A DNA stretch of 36,073 nt from Bacteroidales bacterium (GTDB lineage: Bacteria > Bacteroidota > Bacteroidia > Bacteroidales > UBA7960): assembly GCA_003552075.1 (NCBI GenBank), contig PUOJ01000027.1:1-36073 (forward strand), given 5' to 3'. Position 1 is the first letter of the stretch. Every line of letters begins with the position of its first letter. Positions 1 through 10,307 of the stretch are shown in pieces. Under the pieces are notes generated by a model, which did not search any database, was not told where the DNA came from, and saw nothing but the letters and a program-made list of their open reading frames with translations. Made by a program: the position numbers and the translations under genes.

Positions 1-54
1 TGCCAGAATGAGATCCCGGAGAAGTGGTGGCAGGTTTACCAAAAGTTCGTATAA
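1..54 (+). CDS. Possible C-terminal end of a truncated upstream gene
   Basis: The frame beginning at base 1 is open for 17 codons and stops with TAA at 52-54. The encoded tail is rich in Trp, Gln and Lys (NEIPEKWWQVYQKFV), which looks like a plausible protein C terminus. It lies on the same strand as the T9SS operon. The stretch is too short to identify, and the open frame could be chance. No function is assigned. Confidence 0.3.
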   Translation, partial: CQNEIPEKWWQVYQKFV

Positions 55-355
55 TTGGCCGCAAAATGGTAACCACATACGGAACAATACCAATAAGAAA
101 AAAAATTGTTGTATTTTTGGTAAATTATGTGTTTGTTGTCAATAACCCGTTTTTTTCTGCGTTATCATTGACGGTTTCATTGCTTGCCCTTGCTGTCGTG
201 TTGGTGAAGCCGCAGCTTTTTTTGCTTCACTCAAAACACAGCGTCGCACATGGCCAAAGATATGCAAGGATGCGTTAATCAGAGAAGACGTGAAGACCAG
301 GGCCTGGGCCGGCCAAAGCAGCGCTAACATGGCAACAAGGTTAAAAATATTGTAT
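55..355 (+). other. Upstream region of the T9SS operon, no gene seen
   Basis: This A/T-rich stretch precedes porP/sprF. It contains an exact Bacteroidota -7 type octamer, TATTTTTG at 112-119, but no convincing -33 TTG at the right distance. A 7-bp inverted repeat (GTGAAGC 204-210, GCTTCAC 224-230) could form a hairpin in the leader. An in-frame GTG at 290 and an ATG at 329 could extend porP upstream, but they would place non-signal residues before a good signal peptide. Confidence 0.35.
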
Positions 356-1303
356 ATGCTAAAGCGTCTCCCATCGATCCTTATCCTGCTGCTTTTCAGC
401 AGCACTGCCTTTGCGCAGCAGGAGGTGCAGTTTACCCATAACATGTTTAACAACATGGGGGTAAACCCGGGGCTTGCAGGCATGCGGAATGCGATATGCG
501 CCACCGGGCTTGCCAGGCAGCAGTGGGTCGGATTCAGGGATGAAGAGGGAAACCGGCTGAATCCGGAAACATACTCACTGAACGTGGATGCTCCCATCAG
601 GTTGATCCGGGGCGGGCTGGCGGTGGGCTTCATGCAGGACGAGCTCGGGCCGGAGACCGGTGTGGGGGTGAACCTCTCTTACTCCTACCACCTTGATCTG
701 ACCATGGGAAGACTCGGCATTGGCGGCCGGATAGGCTTCCTTGACAAGCGTATAGATTTCGGGTCACTGAATCCGCTAGACCCTGGTGACCCCGCCCTGG
801 ATGGTGGCGAGGAAAGCAGCATCTTCACCGACTTCTCCCTTGGCGCATTTTACATGCTAGATGAGGAGGCCTGGGCAGGATTGTCATTTACCCAGCTCCG
901 GCAGGCCAGGGGGGGACTGGGCGAAAGCGACTTTGCCTTACAACGCCACATCTACCTGACCGGAGGCTACAGCTACCCACTGCCTGGAAACAGCAGCTAT
1001 GAAATCAGCCATTCCTCGCTCATAAAAACAGACCTCAATGCATTACAGTTTGATGTAAACACGATGGTTACGTACAATAACCGATTTTGGGGCGGCGTTA
1101 CATATAGACCTCAGGATGCAGTGGCTTTGATGTTTGGGGTCCAGCTTGACCAGATCAGCATTGGCTATTCATACGACATCACCACGTCGCCGCTGGGAAG
1201 AATGGGGCGCAGCTACGGCACACATGAGATCATGCTGCAGTATTGTTTCGACCTGGGACTGGACCGGATAGAGAAAACACAGAGAAATATCAGATTTTTG
1301 TAA
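356..1303 (+). CDS. porP: PorP/SprF family type IX secretion outer-membrane protein
   Basis: A 315-residue protein of the PorP/SprF family, predicted outer-membrane beta-barrels linked to the type IX secretion and gliding apparatus. I chose the ATG at 356 because it opens directly on a signal peptide (MLKRLPSILILLLFSSTAFA, cleavage before QQ). The mature N terminus QEVQFTHNMFNNMGVNPGLAGM matches the family's usual opening, in which a QFxxYMFN-like block precedes an NPAxAG-like block. The rest alternates short aromatic and hydrophobic strands with Gly-rich turns, as expected of a barrel. It is the first gene of a porP-gldK-gldL-gldM-gldN run, the usual T9SS order. In-frame starts at 290 (GTG) and 329 (ATG) are possible but less likely. 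PorP versus SprF cannot be separated without a phylogeny. Confidence 0.9.
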   Translation: MLKRLPSILILLLFSSTAFAQQEVQFTHNMFNNMGVNPGLAGMRNAICATGLARQQWVGFRDEEGNRLNPETYSLNVDAPIRLIRGGLAVGFMQDELGPETGVGVNLSYSYHLDLTMGRLGIGGRIGFLDKRIDFGSLNPLDPGDPALDGGEESSIFTDFSLGAFYMLDEEAWAGLSFTQLRQARGGLGESDFALQRHIYLTGGYSYPLPGNSSYEISHSSLIKTDLNALQFDVNTMVTYNNRFWGGVTYRPQDAVALMFGVQLDQISIGYSYDITTSPLGRMGRSYGTHEIMLQYCFDLGLDRIEKTQRNIRFL

Positions 1304-1352
1304 CTTTGCGGTCTGATATTGCAGAGATTATATAAAAACCACGGAATAAATC

Positions 1353-1372
1353 AACGACATCATGATGTCGTT
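1353..1372. promoter_or_regulatory. 20-bp perfect palindrome in the gldK leader
   Basis: AACGACATCATGATGTCGTT is a perfect dyad in the 180-bp porP-gldK gap, 111 bp before the gldK start. As RNA it would form an 8-bp stem with a CAUG loop; as DNA it could be an operator. A partial copy (AACGACGATGAT) follows at 1424-1435. A second inverted pair, GCCATGC 1400-1406 and GCATGGC 1440-1446, lies between the palindrome and gldK. There is no poly-T tail, so it does not look like a terminator. A -7 type octamer TAACTTTG (1301-1308) overlaps the porP stop codon, but no clear -33 element goes with it. The role is inferred only. Confidence 0.45.
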
Positions 1373-1483
1373 CATGTCATTCAACCTGCCATGAACCGAG
1401 CCATGCCAGCGGGATTGACACATAACGACGATGATTTTTGCATGGCGAGCTCCATGTGACAGAAATATAAAAATTATAAACAC

Positions 1484-2836
1484 ATGAAAAAATTTTCCCT
1501 GTTGTTGTTAATCGCGGTGCTTTTCGCAGGATGCGGAATGCGGGGCGACAGGGGCCATGTCATTGGCGTGCAGGACAGGCCCAGCGACTTCTATGCAGAT
1601 CCTCCAGGCATGGTGTACGTCCCGATGGGCAGCTTCACGATGGGGCCGTCAGACCAGGATATCGCGTATGCACAAAACGCCACGTCCAGGACGGTCTCTG
1701 TGCCCGCCTTCTACATGGACGAAACAGAAATCACCAACAACCAGTACAGGCAGTTTGTATATTGGGTGCGTGATTCCATTGCAAGGAATATGCTATATCT
1801 TGATGGCGGAATAGAGGATTATGTGCAGATGGATCTGGAAGATGCCTATGGCGTCCCCTACGACCCTCCTTTTCTTGACTGGGACGCCGGAATAGACTTT
1901 GCTGACCTGGATGATGAGGAGTTGATTATCCTGATGGAAGGTGGTTTGTTCCATATGGATGAAGGCGAGCGCTTCTTCCGGCGCCGGGAAATTGATGTGG
2001 ACCGGCTGGAATACCGCTACTTCACCATTGATCTGAGGGAGGCGGCCAGGTATACACCCCAGCAAAGAAGGGAGGAGGGCATCGTCAGGCAAGACTTTGT
2101 CACGGAGCATACAACCCATGTATACCCCGATACGCTGGTATGGATCAGGGATTTCACTTATTCCTACAATGAACCAATGACCAAGATGTACTTCTGGCAC
2201 CCCACTTATGATCACTATCCGGTTGTAGGGGTCAACTGGGATCAGGCAAGGGCATTCAACGTATGGCGGACACAATACCTCAACAGCCACCTTGCCGGGC
2301 AAGGTCAGCCATTTGCCATGGATTTTGAGCTGCCTTCTGAAACACAATGGGAATATGCTGCCCGTGGCGGCCTTGACCTCAGCCCATACCCCTGGGGCGG
2401 GCCATACATGCGCACCAAAGAAGGTTGCTTCCTGGCCAACTTTAAACCGCTACGGGGCGATTATACCGCAACGGGAGCCATGTATACCACGATTGCGGGA
2501 TACTATCCGCCCAACGATTATGGACTATACGACATGGCAGGAAACGTATCAGAGTGGACACGCAACACCTACGACGAATCTTTCTATTATTTCGGGCCTG
2601 ACATGAACCCTGATTTTCAACATGAGTTTGATCCGGCCACGGACCATATTTCGATGAGTCGCAAGGTCATTCGTGGAGGCTCCTGGAAGGATATTGGCTA
2701 TTTTCTCCAGGTAAGCACAAGAGCATATGAGTACCAGGACACTGCAAAATCCTACATCGGGTTCCGCAGCGTACAGACATATCCTGGAGCATCAAGAGAA
2801 ATGATGGAACAACGCAATCCATCAAATGTGTGGTAA
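1484..2836 (+). CDS. gldK: GldK/PorK T9SS ring lipoprotein
   Basis: A 450-residue lipoprotein forming, with GldN, the periplasmic ring of the T9SS under the outer membrane. The N terminus is a lipoprotein signal with lipobox LFAGC (lipidated Cys17). No acidic cluster follows the Cys, consistent with retention on the periplasmic side. The body is a formylglycine-generating-enzyme/SUMF1-like fold. Hallmarks are GSFTMG near residue 50, DETEITNNQYRQF, VGVNWDQARAFNVW, LPSETQWEYAARGG, YDMAGNVSEW and VIRGGSWKD. Length and motif order fit the GldK/PorK family; in this family the fold is structural, not catalytic. The gene is followed 35 bp later by gldL. Confidence 0.95.
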   Translation: MKKFSLLLLIAVLFAGCGMRGDRGHVIGVQDRPSDFYADPPGMVYVPMGSFTMGPSDQDIAYAQNATSRTVSVPAFYMDETEITNNQYRQFVYWVRDSIARNMLYLDGGIEDYVQMDLEDAYGVPYDPPFLDWDAGIDFADLDDEELIILMEGGLFHMDEGERFFRRREIDVDRLEYRYFTIDLREAARYTPQQRREEGIVRQDFVTEHTTHVYPDTLVWIRDFTYSYNEPMTKMYFWHPTYDHYPVVGVNWDQARAFNVWRTQYLNSHLAGQGQPFAMDFELPSETQWEYAARGGLDLSPYPWGGPYMRTKEGCFLANFKPLRGDYTATGAMYTTIAGYYPPNDYGLYDMAGNVSEWTRNTYDESFYYFGPDMNPDFQHEFDPATDHISMSRKVIRGGSWKDIGYFLQVSTRAYEYQDTAKSYIGFRSVQTYPGASREMMEQRNPSNVW

Positions 2837-2871
2837 AACATATTACAAACCCAATAAATTCAACACCAACA

Positions 2872-3765
2872 ATGAAATTTGCAAAAAGGAAAGCATGGAA
2901 GGTTTTCATGTCCAGATTATACGGGTGGGGGGCATCAGCCGTAATCATCGGGGCATTGTTTAAAATTATGCACTGGCCGGGCGCTGACTATGCCCTGGTT
3001 ATCGGAATGGGCGTAGAGGCCCTGGTGTTCTTTTTCTCCGCCTTTGAAGACATCCCGGAGGAACCCAACTGGAGCCTGGTATATCCTGAGCTGGCCGGCA
3101 TTGAGGGAGAGGCACCCCCTCAACGCAGGGTTGCTGCAGGTCCTGCCACGCAACAACATATTACCCTGTCTTCTAACCTGGACAAGCTGATGGAAGAGGC
3201 CGACATTGGCCCCGAGCTCATTAACAACCTGGGGCGTGGACTTAGAAACCTGAGTGACAATGCCGCGCGACTTGCCGACCTCAGCAATGCCACCGTGGCC
3301 ACCAACCAGTATATCCAGAACATGGAAACAGCTTCAAAGTCTGTCCTCGAGCTGAGCCAGTCTTACCAAAACAAGGCAGAGTACCTTAAACACGACCTCA
3401 GCCTTTCGGAGGAGTATAACAACAACCTGCAAAATGCCATTGGCTCACTGGGTCAGATGAATGAAGCATACAGGGAGTCTGCAATGAAAGCAAAGGATGG
3501 TGTACAAGCCTCAGAAAACCTGACAAAAAACCTGTCGGCACTAAACACCGCCTATGAACTGCAAATGCAGGCTGCCACCAACCAGGCCGAAAACGCCAAA
3601 AAGTACGAGCAGGCCATCGGCAGCGTAGTGAATAACCTGGAAAGCTCCGCGGAGAGCTCAAGGAGGTACAAAGAAGAGATGGAGAAGCTGACCAAAAACA
3701 TCGAGGCACTGAACTCCGTTTACGGAAACATGCTTTCCGCAATGAATTTTAATGTGAACAGATAA
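2872..3765 (+). CDS. gldL: GldL/PorL T9SS motor inner-membrane protein
   Basis: A 297-residue stator-like subunit of the proton-driven GldLM motor that powers type IX secretion and gliding. Two hydrophobic helices lie near residues 16-33 and 40-57, followed by a long, mostly helical, heptad-like cytoplasmic region (about 110-295) rich in Asn, Leu and Gln. With the ATG at 2872, a Glu falls at position 49 inside the second helix (IGMGVEALVFF). This matches the intramembrane Glu49 known to be essential in Flavobacterium johnsoniae GldL, which supports the start. A longer in-frame reading from 2830 would overlap gldK and spoil that numbering. The gene lies 35 bp after gldK and 43 bp before gldM. 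Confidence 0.95.
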   Translation: MKFAKRKAWKVFMSRLYGWGASAVIIGALFKIMHWPGADYALVIGMGVEALVFFFSAFEDIPEEPNWSLVYPELAGIEGEAPPQRRVAAGPATQQHITLSSNLDKLMEEADIGPELINNLGRGLRNLSDNAARLADLSNATVATNQYIQNMETASKSVLELSQSYQNKAEYLKHDLSLSEEYNNNLQNAIGSLGQMNEAYRESAMKAKDGVQASENLTKNLSALNTAYELQMQAATNQAENAKKYEQAIGSVVNNLESSAESSRRYKEEMEKLTKNIEALNSVYGNMLSAMNFNVNR

Positions 3766-3808
3766 TCACGTTTGTCTTTGACAGGCAAACTTTAAGATAT
3801 ACATAATT

Positions 3809-5404
3809 ATGGCAGGTGGAAAACAAACCCCCAGGCAGAAGCTGATTGGCTTGATGTACCTGATCTTCCTCTCGCTCATGGCGTTAAACGTATCCGTGGA
3901 GGTGCTTGACTCCTTTCCGTTGATCGACCGGAGCATCCAGGAAACAAACAGGAACTTCGAAGCCAAAGTGGAGTCTGTCTATTATGACTTTGAGGAACAA
4001 AGGGCCAACTTTTCGGATGAACACGTCCACCCCTTTTACGGTGAAGCGCTATATGTGGGGGAATTGGCAGATTCTCTGGTAAACTACATCCTCACCAAGC
4101 GCACGGAGATGCTGGCTGAGGTCAACAACATCTCATTTGAAGAAGCAGACACATTAGACCTTGACGATAGCCGGCGAAAAGACAACTACAGCATTTCCTC
4201 GCGCTTCTGGCTCATCGAAGGGAGCACGGACCCCGGAGCCAGGGATGGCGGTCCGGGTACCAGGGCCTATACGCTTAAAGAGAAAATCAGTCATTTTAAA
4301 AATGAAATCGACAGCATCCTGGCATTGCATGACCAGGAACTGAAAATGGCCCTGGACGTGGAAGGGCCTTTCCGCGTACAGGACCGTAGCGTTACCTGGC
4401 AGGAGTTTACCTTTGACCGTGTCATCTCGGTAGCGGTAGCCACCAACCTGAGCAGGCTCGTCACAGAGGTCCGGAACGTGCACTTCGACGCCATCAATAT
4501 GCTCTACGACCTGATCACTGCCGGGCAGTTCCGTTTTGATGACGTCACGGCGGCCATCGTGCCCAGGAGTGAAATCGTAATGACCGGCGGCCATTATGAA
4601 GCAGACATCTTCGTGGCGGCGATAGACACCAGGCAGGACCCGGAGATCAGCGTGCAGGGTGTGGGTTCCATCCCCGTGCAGGACGGCGTAGGTCGCCTGC
4701 GCATCCCGGCAACACAGCCAGGTACCAGAACAATAAGGGGAACGATCGAAGTGATCTCCCCGGCAGGTGTCCGCGTACCCCATACATTTGAGACCCAATA
4801 TACCGTGGAACGCCCGATGGCAACAGTTTCTGCTACCGGGATGAACCTCTTTTACATTGGCCTCGACAACCCGGTGTCCATCTCTGCACCCGGTGTTCCG
4901 TCGGAAAACCTGCGCCCCGAAATATCTGCGGGAGCATCTTTGTCAAGGCAGCCCGATGGCAGCTACATCGTCAACGTAGAACCAGACACCAGGGAAGTAA
5001 CCATCACGGTAAATGCGATGGTGGAAGGACGTGTTGAAACGATGGAAACCATGGATTTCCGTGCACTTCCCCTTCCTTCACCAGAGCCAATCATTGCCGG
5101 TTCCGGCGGAGGAAGGATTGACCGCCAGGTACTCACCCGGGCTGCAGTTGTGGAGGCAACCATGGGCCCCGGATTTGCCTTTGACCTGAGCTATGATGTC
5201 GGTTCATTTGAAATGACCACCATCCGGGCCGGAGAGCAAAGAACCGCAAGACAACCCGACGGCGCAGCGCTGACAGAGGAAATGATTAATTATATCAACG
5301 ATGCCAGATCCGGACAGGTCATCACCTTTGCCAACATCATGACCCGCCCTGGACCCGATGGGGAAGAAAGGAACCTGGGTTCCATGTCGTTTACAATCAG
5401 ATAG
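3809..5404 (+). CDS. gldM: GldM/PorM T9SS motor and transperiplasmic shaft
   Basis: A 531-residue protein with one N-terminal membrane helix (about residues 12-32, LIGLMYLIFLSLMALNVSVEV) and a long periplasmic part of stacked beta-rich domains. In the family, the GldM dimer sits inside a GldL pentamer and carries motion across the periplasm to the GldKN ring. The cytoplasmic N terminus MAGGKQTPR puts an Arg at position 9, matching the conserved Arg9 that interacts with GldL Glu49 in the known structure. The opening MAGGKxTPRQKLIGLMYL is diagnostic. Length is normal. Only 24 bp separate the stop from gldN. Confidence 0.96.
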   Translation: MAGGKQTPRQKLIGLMYLIFLSLMALNVSVEVLDSFPLIDRSIQETNRNFEAKVESVYYDFEEQRANFSDEHVHPFYGEALYVGELADSLVNYILTKRTEMLAEVNNISFEEADTLDLDDSRRKDNYSISSRFWLIEGSTDPGARDGGPGTRAYTLKEKISHFKNEIDSILALHDQELKMALDVEGPFRVQDRSVTWQEFTFDRVISVAVATNLSRLVTEVRNVHFDAINMLYDLITAGQFRFDDVTAAIVPRSEIVMTGGHYEADIFVAAIDTRQDPEISVQGVGSIPVQDGVGRLRIPATQPGTRTIRGTIEVISPAGVRVPHTFETQYTVERPMATVSATGMNLFYIGLDNPVSISAPGVPSENLRPEISAGASLSRQPDGSYIVNVEPDTREVTITVNAMVEGRVETMETMDFRALPLPSPEPIIAGSGGGRIDRQVLTRAAVVEATMGPGFAFDLSYDVGSFEMTTIRAGEQRTARQPDGAALTEEMINYINDARSGQVITFANIMTRPGPDGEERNLGSMSFTIR

Positions 5405-5428
5405 TTTTAAAAATTCAGGAGGTTAGCC

Positions 5429-6271
5429 ATGTTAAAACGCTTTGTGTTATTATGTACAACCCTGCTGCTTTGCTTGCCGCTACTGGCGCAAGAACGGCCT
5501 GAACAGGAACCGCCCCGCAGCACTTTTTATGAGAGAACAGAGTGGGGTGAACGAAACCCTGCAGAGCTTGCCAATGTGCGCCAGGCCGACATCCTCTGGT
5601 CCAAGAAGGTCTGGCAAAGAATCGACGTAAGGGAGAAAATGAATCAACCACTCTATTTCCCGGAGTCGCCTTCCGGAGATTTCCGGAGCCTGATGCAGGT
5701 GCTCACTGATGCCATCATGGAAGGAGAAGTCAGGGCTTATGACGTAGACGACGACAGTTTTCGGAATGACCCCCTGGACCCCCAACAACTCTTCGAGGAA
5801 GACCTTACCCGCATGGTCACCTTTACAGTGGAAGGTGAAGAGGTCACAGAGGTGATCGACTTCGACCCCAGCGACGTGTATATATTCCGGATCATGGAGG
5901 AATGGTTCATCGACGCAAGCCGCGGCCAGCTGGACGTCAGAATCATTGGCCTGTCTCCTGCACGCCTGGTGACAGATGAAGAGACAGGGGAACTCACCAA
6001 TGTCCAGGATCCTTTGTTCTGGGTTCCGTTCGAAGAAGCAAGGGAAGCACTGGCCAACGCGCCTGTTTACAGCAGAAGAAACGATGCGCAGCAAATGACA
6101 TTCGACGACTATTTCATCCGTCGCTTTTTTACCGCCACCATTTACCGTGAAGAACGACCAGACAACAGGGTGATCATGGAGTATATTGATGACCCCTATG
6201 AACAGTTGTTGGAGGCAGAACGCATCAAGGAGGAGATCCGCAACAAAGAGCTTGACCTCTGGCATTACTAA
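5429..6271 (+). CDS. gldN: GldN/PorN T9SS ring protein
   Basis: A 280-residue secreted protein with a signal peptide (MLKRFVLLCTTLLLCLPLLA, cleavage before QE). The mature protein contains blocks typical of GldN/PorN: a Trp/Arg-rich start (WSKKVWQRIDVREKMNQPLYFPE), a GDFRSLMQVL segment, the central IDASRGQLDVRIIGLSPAR and PLFWVPFEEARE, and the C-terminal TIYREERPDNRVIMEYI. It partners with GldK in the periplasmic ring. A consensus Shine-Dalgarno AGGAGG (5417-5422) lies 6 bp before the ATG; that is notable because Bacteroidota starts seldom carry a strong SD. The gene ends the operon, followed by a strong terminator. Confidence 0.95.
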   Translation: MLKRFVLLCTTLLLCLPLLAQERPEQEPPRSTFYERTEWGERNPAELANVRQADILWSKKVWQRIDVREKMNQPLYFPESPSGDFRSLMQVLTDAIMEGEVRAYDVDDDSFRNDPLDPQQLFEEDLTRMVTFTVEGEEVTEVIDFDPSDVYIFRIMEEWFIDASRGQLDVRIIGLSPARLVTDEETGELTNVQDPLFWVPFEEAREALANAPVYSRRNDAQQMTFDDYFIRRFFTATIYREERPDNRVIMEYIDDPYEQLLEAERIKEEIRNKELDLWHY

Positions 6272-6293
6272 CCGCCAGGCTGGTAAGAAACAT

Positions 6294-6332
6294 AACAAAG
6301 AGGGGGCTTTTGCGGAAAGCCCCCTCTTTGTT
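6294..6332. terminator. Bidirectional terminator after gldN
   Basis: A perfect 17-bp stem with a 5-nt loop (TGCGG, 6311-6315): 5' arm 6294-6310, 3' arm 6316-6332. The arms carry a GGGGGC/GCCCCC core flanked by AAAGA/TCTTT, with T- and A-rich ends, so it can act from either side. It separates the + strand T9SS operon from the converging fumC. The remaining 179 bp up to the fumC stop hold nothing I recognise. Confidence 0.85.
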
Positions 6333-6511
6333 TATCAGTGCCATGTCGCCCTGCACTATGTCTTGGAAAAAATTTGTTGCCGCGCCGGGATAGATCTGCA
6401 ACAATTGCAGCACACAGCATTGCGCAGGATCTGTCTTTATCCATTATGCCTCTCGTCGTGCAATTATATGCTGCTGGTTTCAGATGCCTGTAGTGATAAC
6501 GCCCCTGAAAA

Positions 6512-7891
6512 CTACACCATGCGTTTCGGATCCACCCAGCGGTCAAATTCCTCCTCGCTGAGGTGGCCGCTCCGGAGGGCAGCCTCCTTAAGGGTGAGGC
6601 CCTCCTCGTGGGCCATCCTGGCAATCTTTGCAGCGCGATCATATCCGATTTGCGGATTCAATGCAGTAACTAACATCAGGGAATTTTTCAGGTGTGCGGC
6701 AATCTGCACTTCATTCATTTCAATGCCCACCACGCATTTATCGGCAAAGCTCCGTGCGCCATCAGCCATCAGCCTGGCAGACTGCAAGAGGTTATAAATG
6801 ATCACCGGCTTGAACACGTTCAGCTGGAAATGACCATTCATGCCTCCTGCCGTAATTGCGACATCATTGCCAATGACCTGGGCAGCCACCATAGTAAGGG
6901 CCTCCGGCTGTGTGGGGTTCACCTTGCCCGGCATGATGGAGCTTCCGGGCTCATTGGCGGGCAGCGTGATCTCTCCAATGCCGCAACGCGGACCGGATGC
7001 CAGCAGCCGGATGTCGTTGGCGATCTTCATCAGGCTCACCGCAAGCGCCTTTAAGGCCCCGCTGCTTTTCACCAATGCATCATGTGCCGCCAGCGCCTCA
7101 AACTTGTTGGGTGCCGTAACAAAGGGATGTCGGGTCAATTCTGCAATTTTTGTCGCCACATCACGGTCAAACCCCTCCGGGGCATTGATGCCGGTACCCA
7201 CCGCAGTACCTCCCAGGGCAAGCTCCCGCAAGTGTTGCAGGCTGTAACGCAAGCTGTCCAACCCATGATCCAGTTGCGACACAAATCCGCTAAACTCCTG
7301 ACCCAGGGTCAGGGGCGTGGCATCCATCAAATGCGTCCGCCCGATCTTTACCCGCTCACGAAAAGCATCAGACCTTTCGGCCAGTGCATCGCGCAAATGA
7401 ACGAGCGCAGGCAAAGTGTCCTTGACTATCAAGTCGTAAGCCGCCATGTGCATGGCAGTCGGAAAGGTGTCGTTCGACGACTGCGACTTGTTTGCGTGGT
7501 CGTTGGGGTGTACCTTCTTTTTCGGGTCATCCAGCTTGCCGCCCAGAATAACATGCGCCCGGTTGGCGATTACCTCATTGACGTTCATGTTCGTTTGCGT
7601 GCCACTGCCTGTTTGCCAAACCACCAGCGGAAAATGCTCATCCAGCTCTCCCGCAGCGATCTCATCGCAAGCCTGCATCATGGCCTTAGCAATGTCATCA
7701 GGAAGCAGTTGACGTTCCAGGTTGACCGATGCCGCCGCTTTTTTCAGGAAAGCAAAGGCACGAATGATGGGCAGGGGCATCTTTTCCTCGCCAATACGGA
7801 AGTTGCCGATGGCGCGTTGTGTCTGCGGGCCCCAGTATTTGTCTGCAGGGACTTCTACCGGACCCAGGGTGTCCAATTCGGTTCTGTACAT
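6512..7891 (-). CDS. fumC: Class II fumarate hydratase
   Basis: A 459-residue oxygen-stable fumarase that interconverts fumarate and (S)-malate in the TCA cycle. The family signature [11 protein letters not shown] is at 316-326, with the catalytic-loop Ser at 318. Other class II landmarks are [22 protein letters not shown] (about 91-112), [21 protein letters not shown] and [10 protein letters not shown], with His187 in the position of the E. coli catalytic-site His. The start at 7891 gives the family's usual opening ([26 protein letters not shown]). A 33-residue in-frame extension upstream shows no family similarity. The gene lies 301 bp downstream of a class I fumarase on the same strand; an A-type repeat element lies between them. 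Confidence 0.97.
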   Translation of the reverse strand: MYRTELDTLGPVEVPADKYWGPQTQRAIGNFRIGEEKMPLPIIRAFAFLKKAAASVNLERQLLPDDIAKAMMQACDEIAAGELDEHFPLVVWQTGSGTQTNMNVNEVIANRAHVILGGKLDDPKKKVHPNDHANKSQSSNDTFPTAMHMAAYDLIVKDTLPALVHLRDALAERSDAFRERVKIGRTHLMDATPLTLGQEFSGFVSQLDHGLDSLRYSLQHLRELALGGTAVGTGINAPEGFDRDVATKIAELTRHPFVTAPNKFEALAAHDALVKSSGALKALAVSLMKIANDIRLLASGPRCGIGEITLPANEPGSSIMPGKVNPTQPEALTMVAAQVIGNDVAITAGGMNGHFQLNVFKPVIIYNLLQSARLMADGARSFADKCVVGIEMNEVQIAAHLKNSLMLVTALNPQIGYDRAAKIARMAHEEGLTLKEAALRSGHLSEEEFDRWVDPKRMV

Positions 7892-8192
7892 AGGTTTTCG
7901 TTTAGATTCACAAAACACCAGTCCCGAGGGAAAGGGTCTTTTCCGTAATAAAAGGAATAAATGCTGGGTTTTGTTTAGTCCGAACGACACCGGCAGAATA
8001 AGGTACCTTGACTAGTGTCTTGTGAACGACACAGTAGCATTGACGCGACACTAGCGTTTTATCTGTTTGTGTTTTCAAGAGGCCTGCTGTTGACTAATGG
8101 CCTTTAACTTTCTTGCCAAAAGCCAATAGCCAAAAGCTAATAGCTCCTTGACAATAATCAACCCCCTGTGTGTCAAGAAATCCTTGCATGGC
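7892..8192 (-). other. fumA-fumC gap with hairpins and an A element
   Basis: This 301-bp gap holds no gene. The half near fumA carries an A-type heptad element (8058-8144). Next to it are overlapping inverted repeats: CTAGTGTC 8012-8019 pairs with GACACTAG 8047-8054, while the inner GTGTC 8015-8019 can instead pair with GACAC 8028-8032. These are mutually exclusive hairpins in the fumC leader. I found no exact TAnnTTTG promoter for fumC. Confidence 0.5.
8058..8144 (-). repeat. A-type heptad element (site 1)
   Basis: Read in the sense of fumA/fumC, it runs as in-phase heptamers GCTATTA, GCTTTTG, GCTATTG, GCTTTTG. Then come the core GCAAGAAA, further units GTTAAAG, GCCATTA, GTCAACA, GCAGGCC, and a tail CTTGAAAACACAAACAGATA. 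Core and tail recur at 18132-18239 in the same orientation relative to transcription, with the same last units (GYMAACA, GCADDCC). It lies 48 bp after the fumA stop. Confidence 0.7.
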
Positions 8193-9812
<1,620 letters not shown>

Positions 9813-9925
9813 GGGATGATGGGTTTTGGTTTATGAGGAATAACGAAAGTTACAATTTTTCGGCCAAGGATCCAAAAAAACAGGTCTTTTTGCTTTACCA
9901 GGAATGCATCCCTGGCGCACAAAAC

Positions 9926-9954
9926 TTGACAATCCTTAAAAATCCGTACCTTTG
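9926..9954 (+). promoter_or_regulatory. Bacteroidota-type promoter of rbfA
   Basis: TTGAC at 9926-9930 and TACCTTTG at 9947-9954 match the -33 (TTG) and -7 (TAnnTTTG) elements of the Bacteroidota primary sigma factor, with 18 bp between TTG and TA. This is the best promoter in the window. The rbfA ATG at 9961 is only 7 bp beyond the -7 box, about where transcription should begin, so the mRNA may be leaderless or nearly so. Confidence 0.75.
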
Positions 9955-9960
9955 CGTGGT

Positions 9961-10296
9961 ATGGAAACACAACGTCAACAACGGGTCAGCCGTCTTATTC
10001 AGAAGGATATTGGCGAGATTCTGCAGCAGTCAGGCAGGGAATGGTTTCCCGGTGAAATGATCACAGTCACCAAGGTGTATGTCACCGCAGACCTCTCCAT
10101 CGCCAAGGTGTACCTGAGCATTTTTGGCAAGGATGCCAGCGAGGTGATCAGAAAGGTAGAGATGAAGGGCGGTGAAATCCGCAAGCATTTGGGTTTCAGG
10201 GTTAAAAACCAGTTGCGGCAGGTTCCTGAGCTCCGTTTTTTTGTGGACGACAGCCTGGATTACATCGACAACATTGACAAGCTGCTGAACCAATAG
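9961..10296 (+). CDS. rbfA: 30S ribosome-binding factor A
   Basis: A 111-residue RbfA, a small KH-fold protein that binds immature 30S subunits near the 5' end of 16S rRNA and helps late maturation, notably in the cold. Recognisable blocks are METQRQQRVSRLIQKDIGEIL at the start, VTVTKVxVTxDLSxAKVYLSIFG-like strands (here ITVTKVYVTADLSIAKVYLSIFG) and the C-terminal RVPELRFFxDDS-like motif (VPELRFFVDDSLDYIDNIDKLL). I chose ATG 9961; an in-frame TTG at 9952 overlaps the -7 promoter box. The next gene starts 11 bp after the stop. The rbfA to FtsX-permease linkage is common in Bacteroidota. Confidence 0.93.
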   Translation: METQRQQRVSRLIQKDIGEILQQSGREWFPGEMITVTKVYVTADLSIAKVYLSIFGKDASEVIRKVEMKGGEIRKHLGFRVKNQLRQVPELRFFVDDSLDYIDNIDKLLNQ

Positions 10297-10307
10297 GTCC
10301 CCCTCAC

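Noticed and set aside
7892-7990. N-terminal extension of FumC by 33 residues
   Set aside because: The added residues do not resemble any fumarase, and the ATG at 7891 gives the standard N terminus.
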